From NCBI RefSeq assembly GCF_003086295.3, contig NC_092055.1, positions 125,279,484-125,343,483 on the forward strand: DNA of 64,000 bases. Direction: 5' to 3'. The notes under the pieces are model-generated. The model saw only the letters and a program-made list of their open reading frames with translations, made no database searches and was not told the DNA's origin. The DNA is from Arachis hypogaea. Its lineage: Eukaryota; Streptophyta; Magnoliopsida; Fabales; Fabaceae. Positions 46,488 through 58,500 of this stretch are shown in pieces. Position numbers and translations under genes: made by a program. Position 1 is the stretch's first letter, and every line of letters begins with the position of its first letter.

Positions 46488-49400
46488 CTAGCTATAGTAC
46501 CTTCTTAGGTTGCAGGCGTGCCATGACCTAGGAAGTTCTCGCCCGTCGAGTTTGGATAGTCTGTAGTAGCCTTTCCCAAGTACTTCTATGACTCGGTAGG
46601 GTCCTTTCCAGTTTGCTGCCAGCTTTCCTTCCCCGGGCCGAGTTGTTCCAATATCATTTCGGATTAGGATGAGATCGTTCTCAGCGAAACCTCTTGGTAC
46701 TACCTTTTGATTATATCTGGAAGCCATTCGACGTTTTAGTGCTTCTTCCCTTATCCGAGCTCTTTCTTGAATTTCAGGAAGTAGGTCGAGCTCTTTCCTT
46801 TGAAGTTGGGAGTTGGCTCCTTCATTGTAGTGGACCACTCTAGGCGACCCTTCTTCGATCTCTGCCCGAATCATTGCCTCCGTTCTGTATGCTAATCGGA
46901 AGGGTGATTCCTTTGTGGTGGAATGTGGCGTTGTTCGATATGCCCATAGGACTTGTGGAAGTTCTTCGGCCCAAGCTCCCTTTGCCTCTTGTAATCTCCG
47001 TTTTAGCCCGGCCAATATGACTTTGTTAGCAGCTTCGGCTTGTCCATTGGCTTGGGGATGTTCGACGGAAGTGAACTCGTGCTTTATGTTCAAGTCGGCT
47101 GCTAGTTTTCTGAAGCCTGCATCTGTGAATTGGGTGCCATTGTCTGTGGTGATGGAGTATGGAACCCCGAACCTTGTGACAATGTTCCTATATAGGAATT
47201 TTCGACTTCTTTGAGCAGTGGCGTTAGCTAGGGGTTCTGCCTCGATCCACTTTGTGAAATAGTCTACCCTACTATGAGGAATTTAACTTGTCCCGATCCT
47301 TGGGGAAAGGGTCCGAGAAGGTCGAGTCCCCATTTCGTGAATGGCCAAGGTGAGGTTACGCTGATGAGCTCCTCTGGCGGAGCGATATGGAAGTTGGCAT
47401 GTTTTTGACATGGTGGACATGTCTTTACAAATTCTGTAGCCTCCTTTTGTAGAGTTGGCCAATAAAATCCTGCCCGAAGTACTTTTTTGGTGAGTGCTTG
47501 TGCTCCGAGATGATTGCCACAGATGCCACTGTGTATTTCTTCTAGAACTTCCTTCGTGTTGGAAGTTGGTACACATTTTAGCAATGGTATGGAAATTCCT
47601 CTTTTGTATAGAGTATCGTTTATGATAGTGTAGTATTGTGCCTCCCGTTTTAACCTCTTTGCCTCATTTTCATCTGTAAGGAGTGTTTCTATTTTGAGGT
47701 AGTTAATTATGGGGGTCATCCATCCTTGATCCTGACCTGTTATGGTTAGGACTTTTTCCTCTTCCGAGATTGACGGGTTCTGTAGCATTTCCTGGATGAG
47801 GCTTCTATTGTTACCCCCTGGTTTGGTGCTGGCTAGTTTTGAGAGTGCATCAGCTCGGGCATTTTGTTTGCGGGGTATGTGGCGGGTCTCATATTCCCCA
47901 AGTTGTCCGAGCTGTTTTCTAGTTTTATCCAAATATATTTTCATGGTGGGATCTTTGGTTTGGTAGCTCCCTGTTATTTGTGAGGTGACTACTTGTGAGT
48001 CGCTGAAGATGATGAGTTTTTTAGCTCACACCTCTTTAGCCAGCTTCAAACCAGCTAGTAGTGCTTCATATTCCGCCTGGTTGTTCAAGGCAGGGAACCC
48101 GAATTTGAGGGAAAGCTCAATTTGGGTTCCTTGGTTGCTTTCAATTATCACACCTGCGCCGCTTCCGGTCTTATTCGAGGAACCGTCCACATAAATATTC
48201 CATTCTATGGGAGTTTCCGGGGTGTCTATAAATTCTGCAATGAAGTCGGCTAAGTATTCTGATTTAATGGCTGTCTGAGCTTCGTATTGAAGGTCGAATT
48301 CGGACAACTCGACTGCCCATTGTAGGATTCTGCCTGCTAGATCTGTTTTCTGCAATATCCTTTTTATGGGCTGGTTGGTCCGAACCTTAATGGTGTGAGC
48401 TTGGAAGTACGGACGGAGACGTTGAGATGTTAATATAAGCGCATAGGCAAATTTTTCTATTTTTTGGTAGTTCAGCTCGGATCCCTGTAGCGCTTTACTA
48501 ATGAAGTATACAGGTTGTTGTTCTTTATCATCCTCTCGAACTAGCGCTGAGGCTACTGCCCGACTTCCTACCGCGAGGTATAATATGAGCGGTTCTCCTT
48601 CTCGTGGCCGAGATAGGATAGGTGGCTGTCCCAGAAATCTTTTGAAATCTTGGAAGGCTTGTTCGCACTCCTTTGTCCATTCAAACTTCTTTCCTTTCCT
48701 TAGAGTAGCATAGAAGGGAAGATATCTTATCGCTGACCCTGCTAGGAATATGGATAAGGCTGCCAGTCTCCCGTTGAGTTGTTGTACCTCTTTGACACAA
48801 GTTGGGCTCTTCATGTTGAGTATTGCCTAGCATTTATCTGGATTTGCCTCAATTCCTTTTTGTGTGAGCATAAAACCTAAGAACTTGCCCGCTTCTACTA
48901 CAAAGGTGCATTTTGCAGGATTGAGTCGCATGCCATGCTTCCTTATAGTGTCGAACACCTGGGCCAGGTCGGACAATAATGTCTCTTCGCTTTGTGTCTT
49001 TATTAACATGTCGTCCATGTAGACTTCCATGACTTTTCCGATATGATCTGAAAAGACTTTATTCATTAGCCTTTGATAAGTAGCTCTCGCATTCTTGAGA
49101 CCAAAAGGCATCACAATGTAGCAGTAATTTGCTTTTGGTGTTAAAAACGAGGTTTTTTCTTGATCGGGTGGATACATGGGGATTTGATTGTATCCGGAAT
49201 ATGCATCCATAAACGAGAGGTATTTATATCCGGAGGAGGCATCTACCAGAGCGTCGATACTTGGGAGTGGATAAGGGTCTTTTGGGCAGGCTTTGTTGCG
49301 ATCTGTATAGTCAGTGCACATTCGCCACTTCCCGTTTGATTTTTTCACCAAGACGACATTAGCTAACCATAGTGGGTACTTGACCTCTCTTATGAATCCT

Positions 49401-50904
49401 GCCTCCAGTAGAGCTTGTACCTGCTCTTCCACAGCTTGGGATCTTTCGGTTCCGAGCTTTCTACGCCTCTGTTGTACTGGCCGAGATCCAGGGTAGACTG
49501 CTAGCTTATGACACATTAACTCGGGGTCTATGCCTGGCATGTCTGCAACCTTCCATGCAAAGAGGTTGACGTTGTCTCGTAAGAACTGTACGAGTGATTC
49601 TTTTATGTTTCCTTTTAGAGTCGTGCCAATATTGGTTGTTTTGTCCGGGATGTCCCCGATCTGGACCATCTCTATTTCACCTTCAGGTTGTGGACGGAGT
49701 TCTTCTCGCCTCTGAACTCCACCAAGCTCGATTGTGTGGAATTCTTCTCCTCTGCCTCTGAGGTTTAGACTTTCGTTATAGCAGCGGCGCAACATCTTCT
49801 GATCTGCTTTTATCGTAGCTATCCCTTCTGCAGTTGGGAATTTCATGCATAGATGTGGAGTTGAAACTATTGCGCCGAGTTGATTTAATGTTGTCCGACC
49901 TATTAGGGCGTTGTAGGCTGAACTCACGTCGACCACGATGTAGTCTATTTTGAGTGTTCTGGATTGGTTTTCTTTTCTGAAGGTTGTGTGTAGCGGGACG
50001 TATCCCAGTGGTTGTACTGGAGTGTCCCCCAGTCCGAACAGGCTGTTTGGATATACTTTGAGTTCTTTATCTTCCAGGCCGAGCTTGTCGAAGGAAGTTT
50101 TGAATAAGATGTCGGCGGAGTTCCCTTGATCTATCAGTGTGCGGTGGAGATTTGCATTCGCTAGTATAATGGTGATGACCATGGGATCGTCGTGTCCTGA
50201 GATGATGCCGGATGCGTCTTCCTTGGTAAACGTAATTGTAGGGATGTCGGGTGCTTCCTCCTTTCCTTTGACATGATATACTTCTTTGAGATATCTTTTG
50301 TGAGATGATTTGGAGATTCCTCCTCCTGCGAATCCTCCGTGTATCATATGGACATGTCTTTCTGGTGTTCGAGGTGATCGCTCGGTTCTTCCCACCTCCT
50401 CGTCTCTTCTCCTTTTTCTTTGCTCATCGTCTCGGGTGGCCAGAAACTAATCTAGTTTTCCTTCTCTCACTAATTTTTCTATGACATTTTTTAAGTCAAA
50501 GCATTTGTTGGTGGAGTGCCCACGGACTCGATGGTATTCACAATATTCATTCCGGTTTCCTCCTCCTCTTTTGCCTTTGAGTGGTCGAGCTGGGGGTATT
50601 TTTTCTGTATGGCAGACTTCTTTGTAAACATCCACCAGGGACACCCTAAGAGGGGTGTAATTATGGTATTTTTTAATTTTTTTCCCTTGTCGATCTTCCT
50701 TCTTTTTGAACTCTTTGTCTTTGTCTCGGTAGGTGAATCCAGATTTTGAGGTCTTTCCTAGTTGAGAATTTTCTTCCATGTTGATGTATTTCTCTGCTCG
50801 TTCCTGCACTTCGTCCAGAGATGTGGGGTACTTCTTTGATATGGATTGGCTAAAAGGTCCTTATCGCAGGCCATTGATGAGGCCCATGATGGCGGCCTCT
50901 GTTG
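46488..50904 (-). pseudogene. Gag C-terminus and pol of the outer Tat-like element
   Basis: One frame with breaks, continuing the gag start at 61942 across the nested element. In order: gag zinc-binding box CEYHRVRGHSTNKC (near 50530); retropepsin LIDQGNSADILF (near 50130); reverse transcriptase with VYMDDMLIKT (near 49010); RNase H (about 48100-48800); a second RNase H, IYVDGSSNKTGSGAG (near 48180); integrase with HLGAQALTKKV, a zinc region, TTDNGTQF and HPQANGQAEAANK; and a C-terminal tail ending in YYS. Lesions: a stop after GKLD at 50447, TAG at 48827-48829, TGA at 48026-48028, and a one-base deletion near 47268 at the integrase entry. Such polyproteins supply the copying and insertion enzymes. 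Confidence 0.9.
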
Positions 50905-50909
50905 GTAAG

Positions 50910-51452
50910 TGTTCCGAGGGTTACCTGAAACTGGAGGTCGATCTCGGATGAGATCTTCTGTACTTGGTCGGAGATGGTGTGTCCGGCTGGCTGGTGGCGG
51001 CCGGAGCTGTTGTGTCCGACTTGTTGGACTTGCTGCACTGCTGATCCTTGGTCACCGGAGGGTGGGGGGTACCTGCAAGAGACTCCGATGCTTAAGTTAG
51101 CATGGGTATTAAACAGGTTTTTTGTAGAATCAGAGTATGAGTTATACCTGGGTGCTCCAGTGTATTTATAGTAGTGTGGGCCGACCTTTCTGATAAGATA
51201 AGTTAGTTATCTCATCTTATCTTATCTTTATCTTGAGTGAAGTCAGCTTATCTTCAAGGGAATCGCCTTTATCTCTATAGGCTTAGATTGCCTTTGGATT
51301 TGGGTCGTGCTCCTCTATTTGGGCCCTTTACTGGGCTCTCCGGTCGATTTGGCCGAGCTCTTTAAAAAGAGGTCGGCTAGTCAGTCCTAAAAAGGTCGGT
51401 CGCTTTGTCGCCGATCATCCTGGGTCGGACAGCTCGACCCAGGGTATGAACA
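50910..51452 (-). repeat. 3' LTR of the inner Tat-like element
   Basis: Runs TGTTCCGAGG to GGTATGAACA on the plus strand. It includes a TATA box and the GATAAG inverted repeat, with the same length as 60691-61233. A purine-rich tract on the coding strand adjoins it at 51453-51466. Confidence 0.93.
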
Positions 51453-52457
51453 GTGCCCCTGCTTGAGCTCGGTCTTCTTTTTTGAGGTCGAGTCTTTGAC
51501 TTCGGTCCTTCTCTAGTGAAGCCGAACTCAAGCACTTAGTCAATTCCTTTCTTTGTAGAATTTCGAATGTAGAACGTCTTCCTCTGAAAGCGCGCGCTTT
51601 TGTATTAGCACTCATTTCTTGAGAACGTGTGAGGTTTTAAATACCCTCATTAATTAGCTTTTAATGTTCCGTTTCCCTTTTTATTTTGAATATTTATACC
51701 CCAAAAACGGTTTCTCTTCCCTTGTTACCGTAACTTCCCTTTTCTTTCTCGCTTTCTGTTTCCGCCCGGGGTTTTGCAGTTTTGCGTTTCTCCCTGCGAC
51801 ATTGCTTTTGTTCGTGTTTTCTCTTGTGAGAGGGTGATTTCCAGATTTCGTCTTCCATCTTCAATCTTTCTTTGAAGCTTGCCACTTTTTCCAGGTTGGT
51901 TCTAGTTTTCTTGCTTCTTTTGTAGCTTCGTCTTCAGTTTTTGGTAGAGCTTCGATTTTGCATGTTTTGAAAAGTTTGAATCTTTCCGTGGTCTTGTATT
52001 TGCTTGTCGCTGTAATGCGTTCTTCCTGACTTTCTGCTATGCATTCTCTTGGCATTTCCACTGAGGCTGTCTAGGGTTTTTTTTGTTGCTTCTGGTTGTT
52101 TTCTGTTTGACACCGTTTATCTAGAAAATCTGTGTCTGTTTCTTGCTTTATTTGAAGGTTACTTTGCCTGATTCTGAGAAAGTTCGCATCTTTGATAGTT
52201 TCTTCTTGGCGTACTTGATTTTTAGGAATGCTTTTGATGGTAGACTGTGATGACTTTTTCTTTTTCTTGTTTTGAGAAATGCTTGGGTGGGAGCTGTAGA
52301 TTTTCCTGGAAACCTTGCTTTGTTATTGCCTCCAAGGGATGCCCCAGGCCTTTGCTGTTTCTTTACCTGTATCATATTAATCGAGTCATTTTCTCCCTTG
52401 TCTGAGATGTTTTTGGTAACCCCATCTTCTTTTCTTATTGTAGGGTTAGTTGGCCTC
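51453..52457 (+). other. Leader of the extra plus-strand gene (inner copy)
   Basis: Homologous to 42071-43224. It contains the conserved donor CCAG/GTTGGT at 51894/51895 and the acceptor TTATTGTAG at 52443 before the ATG. A minus-strand open stretch here is a shadow without family features. Confidence 0.5.
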
Positions 52458-53958
52458 ATGTCTTCTCGCAATAACATTGTAGAGATGTCTTCCCGAGTTC
52501 CTGAGGGGATGTCCGATTGGCTAGACTCCCTTGTCTTGCTGTGTGTTTCTGTTTTGGATGCTGAATTTTGTATAGAGCTGAGAAAGCGGCATAGGATTTG
52601 TGGTAATAGTGCCCGGAGGGAGATTATGAGCTTGTTGCTCCTGATTCTGATGAGAGAGTTTGTTTTCCGACTTCCATCGAGGGGGAGCGTCCCTTTTTTT
52701 ACGCCTATGAATACTTCTTCAGTCAGTTGAACGTTACTTTTCTTTTCACTGCCTTCGAGACCGACTTGTTGTGGTCGTGTAATATTTCCCCCTCCCAGCT
52801 TCACCCAAATTCCTGGGGTTTTATTAAGATTTTTCAGTTACTCTGCCGAGAATTAGGTGTAACACCTTCTCTGACTCTCTTCCTGTACTTGTTTGTATCC
52901 GCCAAGCCTGGTGGTTCTTCGAAAAAGAAAGCTTCCTGGGTTTCCTTCAGGTCTGCCCAGGGCCATAAAGTTTTTTCTATGTATGATGAGTCCTTTAAGG
53001 ACTTCAAGAATTACTTCTTTAAAGTTCGTGCCGTCGAGGGGGCCCGCCCCTTTTTTCTTGATGAAAACGATGAGCCCTCTTTCCCTCTATGGTGGCAGAA
53101 GGATGTGAGAGTGTCTCGCTATACTTGGGAGATGCTTGACGATGTTGAACGTGCTTTTGTTATTGTTCTTGAGGATTTATGGGGGGTGCCTCTTCATCTT
53201 GATACAAAAAGATTTTTAAACAATCCATCTCTGGTTCGGACTGTTTTGGGTATTTGCCAGACTTGTTTCTATACTTGTTTTATTGGCTTTGCTTCATCTT
53301 CTTGTAATTGTGATCCTTTGCTGTGGCTGATTTTGCAGAGATGTCAAAAAATAATGATTCCATGAAGGCCTTCAAAAGGGCAAAAAAGGAAACTGCTGCT
53401 CGAAACATCTCGGCCAAGGCGGCTGGGGAGGGATCTTCGCAAGTTTCAATGAAGCCGCCCGTGCCGAGTTCTCCTGGTCCGAGGAAGGTGATCCCCACTC
53501 CTCGGGTTCGTCCGGTGGAGCCCCCCAATCTTCTACTGCAGCTTCTGGTGCTCCTCCGGGAGGTGTTGCGCCTGAGGGAGGAGTTGGAGAATGCCCGAGC
53601 TGATTACTCCGAGCTCCAAGGTCATCTTGTTGGTAGTGTAACTGCTGCCTATGAGAATCTGAAGGAACAAGTTCGGGTTATTGCTCCCGAGGCCGACCTG
53701 ACCCTCTTCAGCCTAGATAACGTTGTCAGGGATGGCAAGATTGTCCCTGATGATGAGGATGATGATGATGTTGAACCTCCCCCTGTGTCCTCTGCCAATG
53801 TGTCAACTCCTGCTATTCCTGCCGAGGTCGGCCCTCCCGCTTCTGATCCTAACTGCCAGATCTTGAACCAGGATGACGGTACTGTGGATGCTTTTCCTCT
53901 CCAGACTCGCCCTCCGTCTTCTCGGACTGATACTGCTAAAAAGTCTTCTGACCCTTAG
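52458..53958 (+). pseudogene. Extra antisense gene of the inner Tat-like element
   Basis: Begins MSSRNNIVEMSSRVPEGMSDW. A frame change near 52615 leads into ERPFFYAYEYFF, FLFTAFETDLLWSCNISPSQ, NSWGFIKIFQLLCRELGV and DEPSFPLWWQKDVRVSRYTW. The intron (TTGG/GTATTT near 53250 to TTGCAG at 53338) is kept. In the second exon about 430 bp present in the outer copy is missing: the sequence jumps from GAPPG-type codons straight to EVLRLREELENARADYSEL, removing most of the coiled coil. An acidic DDEDDDDVEPPP tail closes it. Apart from the first frame change, the frame within each exon is open. Confidence 0.75.
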
Positions 53959-54351
53959 CCCATTTATTCTGGATATTTATGTAGTTGGCCCGGCTTGTGG
54001 GCTTTTTAAACTCTTTATGTTTTATTAACTGCTGATACTTTCTCGTTGCTTGCCTAGCAACTTTTTGTTCTGACAAACAAAAGTAACTTTCTAGCTTTTG
54101 AGGTAGATTTTGGTGGCCTCTGAAGCTTTATAACTTTGTAGATTATATCATGCTTTTGCGCTTAACTTGGTATCTTTTTTGTTTTCTGAGGATGTTGGAA
54201 CCCTGCCGCTCGTCCTCTTCGGATTTGCTTTATTGTTTGTAGCTTGGATCTTTTGAGGTTATGGTTATGTGGGTCCAACTTGTTTTTCGGTTTTCTCGCT
54301 CTTACTTGTATTTCTGACGATCTATAACCGATTTCTTCAAGTTGCTCCTCC
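53959..54351. other. Spacer between the extra gene and the hairpin array (inner copy)
   Basis: Noncoding and T-rich on the plus strand. It is presumably the 3' UTR of the extra gene. No family match was seen. Confidence 0.5.
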
Positions 54352-55180
54352 AAGTTATTTTGGTAGTCCTTTGTCCGGTCTCTCTCAGGGGTTACCTTTG
54401 TAACTTGCTTTGTAGTAGGCCGACTTCTTTACGTCGTCCTTTTCTAAGTTATTTTTGTAATCCTCTTTCTTGGATCTTTGTCAGATCTCTTTCAGGGATT
54501 ACTTTTATAAATTTTTAGTAGTAGAAGTCCGACTTCGTTATGTCGGTCTCTTCTAAGTTATTTTTGTAATCCTCTTTCTTGGATCTTTGTCAGATCTCTT
54601 TCAGAGATTACTTTTATAACTTTTTAGTAGTAGGAGTCCGACTTCGTTATGTCGGTCTCTTCTAAGTTATTTTTGTAATCCTCTTTCTTGGATCTTTGTC
54701 AGATCTCTTTCAGGGATTACTTTTATAACTTTTTAGTAGTAGGAGTCCGACTTCGTTATGTCGGTCTCTTCTAAGTTATTTTTGTAATCCTCTTTCTTGG
54801 ATCTTTGTCAGATCTCTTTCAGGGATTACTTTTATAACTTTTTTGTAGGAGGTCAACTTCTTTGCGTCGTCCTCTTTCTAAGTTATTTTGTAGTCCTCTT
54901 TTTTGGACCTTTGTCAGGTCTCTTTCAGGGACTACTTCTTATAACTTTTCATTTTGGGCTGACTTTGTCATGTCGGGCCCTTCTAAGTTAAAGTAATCCT
55001 CTTTAATAGGGTTGGCCAAACCTCTTTCCAGGGTTTACTTATAACTTGGGTTGACTTGGTCCGACTTCTTAACGTCGGCCAGTCTTTAAGTTATTATTTA
55101 GCAATCCATAAGACCTCGTCAGGTTCTTTTTCGGATCACTTTTGATAACTTCTTACATTATTCTGTGTTCATCTTTGCCG
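54352..55180. repeat. Tandem hairpin-forming repeat array, inner copy
   Basis: About eight units starting AAGTTA at 54352, 54446, 54555, 54664, 54773, 54880, 54984 and 55088 (spacings 94, 109, 109, 109, 107, 104 and 104). Three consecutive units are nearly identical, so the array expanded recently relative to the outer copy. Each unit carries the nested inverted pairs AAGTTAT/ATAACTT and GTAATCC/GGATTAC, an apical pair GATCT/AGATC, and a second hairpin CCGAC/GTCGG. Confidence 0.92.
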
Positions 55181-55447
55181 ATTTGTAGAAGGTGGTTGCT
55201 ATCTTTAGATCGTCTTTTGGGTGAATCGCGTTTTCACCTTTATCGGACGATTGCCTTTATCGTGATCGTGCAGTGAAATTGTTATTCACTTTCTGCCGAT
55301 CTGTTGCTTTATAATCAGACGATGAATGCTTCAGATTAATGCGTCTTGAATACTTGTAGAATATCTAAAATATATATTTTATTCAAAGGAAAGTGCAAAT
55401 ATATACATGTGGGAATTTTTCATCCCTTTATGTCGAATAGTGTTTGA

Positions 55448-55512
55448 GTCTCAACTTGGTGCCTCATTAAAAAACCTTTTCAGGAAAAAGAGTATATCCA
55501 ATAGTGAGATCT
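55448..55512 (-). promoter_or_regulatory. Stem-loop just downstream of the pol stop codon (inner copy)
   Basis: Same block as 46410-46478: CTCAACTTGGTGCCTCATTA and the internal hairpin CTTTTCAGGAAAAAG. The outer stem is weaker here (TCTCA/TGAGA). Confidence 0.5.
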
Positions 55513-55521
55513 TTTACTTTT

Positions 55522-58500
55522 CTAGATGTAGTACCTTCTTAGGTTGCAGGCGTGCCATGATCTGGGAAGCTCTCGTCCATCGAGTTCGGACAGTCTGTAG
55601 TAGCCCTTCCCAAGTACTTTTACAACTCGGTAGGGTCATTTCCAGTTTGCTGCCAATTTTCCTTCTCCTGGTCGAGTTGTTCCAATATCATTTCGAATTA
55701 GGATGAGATCGTTCTTCGTGAAACTTCTCGGCACTACCTTTTGATTATATCTGGAAGCCATTCGACGTTTTAGTACTTCTTCCCTGATCCGAGCTCTTTC
55801 CTGGATTTCAGGTAGTAGGTCGAGTTCTTCCTTCTGAAGTTGAGAGTTGGCCTCTTCATTGTAGTGGACTACTCTGGATGACCCTTCCTCGATCTCTACT
55901 GGGATCATTGCCTCCACTCCATATGCTAGTCGAAAGGGTGATTCATTTGTCGTGGAGTGTGGCGTTGTTCAATATGCCCATAGGACTTGTGGAAGTTCTT
56001 CGGCCCAAGCTCCCTTTGCATCTTGTAGTCTCCGTTTCAACCCAGCCAATATGACTTTGTTGGCAGCTTCGGCCTGTCCATTGGCTTGAGGGTGTTCGAC
56101 GGAGGTGAACTGGTGCTTTATATTCAAATCGGCTACTAGTCTTCTGAAGCCTGCGTCTGTGAATTGAGTGCCATTGTCTGTGGTGATGGAGTATGGAACC
56201 CCGAACCTCGTGACAATGTTCCTGTATAGGAATTTCCGGCTTCTTTGAGCGGTGACGTTGGCTAGGGGCTCTGCCTCAATCCATTTTGTAAAATAGTCTA
56301 CTCCGACTATGAGGAATTTTACTTGTCCTGATCCCTGGAGAAAGGGTCCGAGAAGATCAAGTCCCCATTTCGCAAATGGCCAGGGCGAGGTTACACTGAT
56401 GAGTTCTTCTGGCGGGGCGATGTGGAAGTTGGCATGTTTCTGACATGGTGGACATGTCTTTACAAATTCTATAGCTTCTTTCTGTAGGGTTGGCCAATAA
56501 AATCCCGCTCGGAGTACTTTTATGGCAAGAGCTTGTGCTCCGAGATGGTTGCTGCACATGCCGCCGTGTACTTCTTCTAGTACTTCCTTTGTGTTGTTGG
56601 TCGGTACACATTTTAGTAGCGGTATTGAGATCCCTCTTTTGTACAGGATGTTGTTTATAATAGTGTAGTACTGTGCCTCCCTTTTTAATCTCTTTGCCTC
56701 CTTTTCCTTTGTGGGGGAGCGTCTCTGCTTTGAGGTAGTTAATTTTGGGGGTCATCCATCCTTGGTCCTGACTTGTTATGAATAGGATTTTTTCCTCTTC
56801 CGAGTTTGACGGGTTCTGTAGCATTTCCTGGATGAAGCTTCTATTGTTGCCCCCTGGTTTGGTGCTGGCTAGTTTTAAGAGTGCGTCAGCTCGAGCGTTT
56901 TGTTCGCGGGGTATGTGGCAGATCTTATATTCCCCGAGTTGTCCGAGCTGTTCCTTGGTTTTATCCAAATACTTTTTTATGGTGGCATCTTTGGCTTGAT
57001 AGCTCCTTGTTATCTACAAGGTGACTACTTGTGAATCGCTGTAAATGTTGAGTTTTTGAGCTCCAACCTCTGTAGCCAGCTTCAAACCGGCTAATAACAC
57101 TTCATATTCTGCCTGGTTGTTTGAGGCCGGGAAACCGAACTTGAGGGAGAGCTCAACTTGGGTTCCTTGGTAGCTTTCTATTATCACGCCTGCGCCGCTT
57201 CCAGTCTTATTTGAAGAACTGTCCATGTAGAGATTCCATTCTATAGGGGTTTCCAAGGCATCTGTGAATTCTGCGATAAAGTCGGCCAGATACTGTGATT
57301 TAATGGCCGTCCGAGCTTCATATTGGAGGTCGAATTTTGATAACTCGACTGCCTATTGTAAAATTCTGCCTGCTAAGTCTGTTTTCTGCAGTATTCCTTT
57401 TATGGGCTGGTTAGTTCGAACCTTAATGGTGTGAGCCTGGAAGTACGGGCGAAGTCGTCGAGATATTAGAATGAGAGCATAGGCAAACTTTTCTATCTTC
57501 TGGTAGTTCAGCTCGGATCCCTGTAGCGCTTTGCTAATGAAGTAGACGGGTTGTTGCCCACTTTCGTCTTCTCTGACTAGTGCTGAGGCTATTACCCGGC
57601 TTCCTACTGCGAGATATAATATGAGCGGTTCTCCTTCTCGTGGTCGAGATAAGATAGGCGGCCATCCTAAGAACTCCTTGAAGTCTTGGAAGGCTTGTTC
57701 ACATTCTGTCGTCCATTCGAACTGCTTTCCCTTCCTTAAAGTAGCATAGAAGGGGAGAGATCTTATCGCTGCCCCTGCTAAGAATCTGGATAGGGCGGCC
57801 AATCTCCCGTTGAGTTGCTGCACTTCTTTGACACAGGTGGGGCTCTTCATGTTGAGTATGGCTTGGCATTTATCCGGGTTTGCTTCAATTCCTCTTTGTG
57901 TGAGCATGAAACCTAGGAATTTGCCTGCTTCTACCGCAAAGGTGCATTTTGCAGGATTGAGTCGCATGTCGTGCTTCCTTATAGTGTCGAACACTTGAGT
58001 CAGGTCGGACAGTAATGTGTCTTCGCTTTGTGTCTTTATCCACATGTCGTCCACATAGACTTCCATGATTTTTCCGATGTGGTCCGAGAATACTTTGTTC
58101 ATCAGCCTTTGATAAGTAGCACCCGCGTTCTTGAGACCGAAGGGCATCACGATGTAGCAGTAATTTGCTTTCGGCGTTAAAAACGAGGTCTTTTCTTGAT
58201 CTGGTGGATACATGGGGATTTGGTTGTATTCCGAGTATGCGTCCATAAACGAGAGGTATCTATATCCGGAGGAAGCATCTACCAGAGCGTCGATACTTGG
58301 GAGTGGGTAAAGATCTTTTGGGCAGGCTTTGTTGAGATCGGTGTAATCAGTACACATTCGCCACTTCCCATTTGATTTTTTCACCAAGACGACGTTGGCT
58401 AACCATAGTGGATACTTGACTTCTCTTATGAATCATGCCTCCAGTAGTGCCTGTACCTGCTTTTCCACAGCTTGGGATCGCTCCGGTCCAAGTTTTCTTC

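Noticed and set aside
52148..52804. 218-codon minus-strand open frame
   Set aside because: Shadow opposite the leader and first exon of the extra gene; composition is low-complexity basic and the outer copy has no counterpart.
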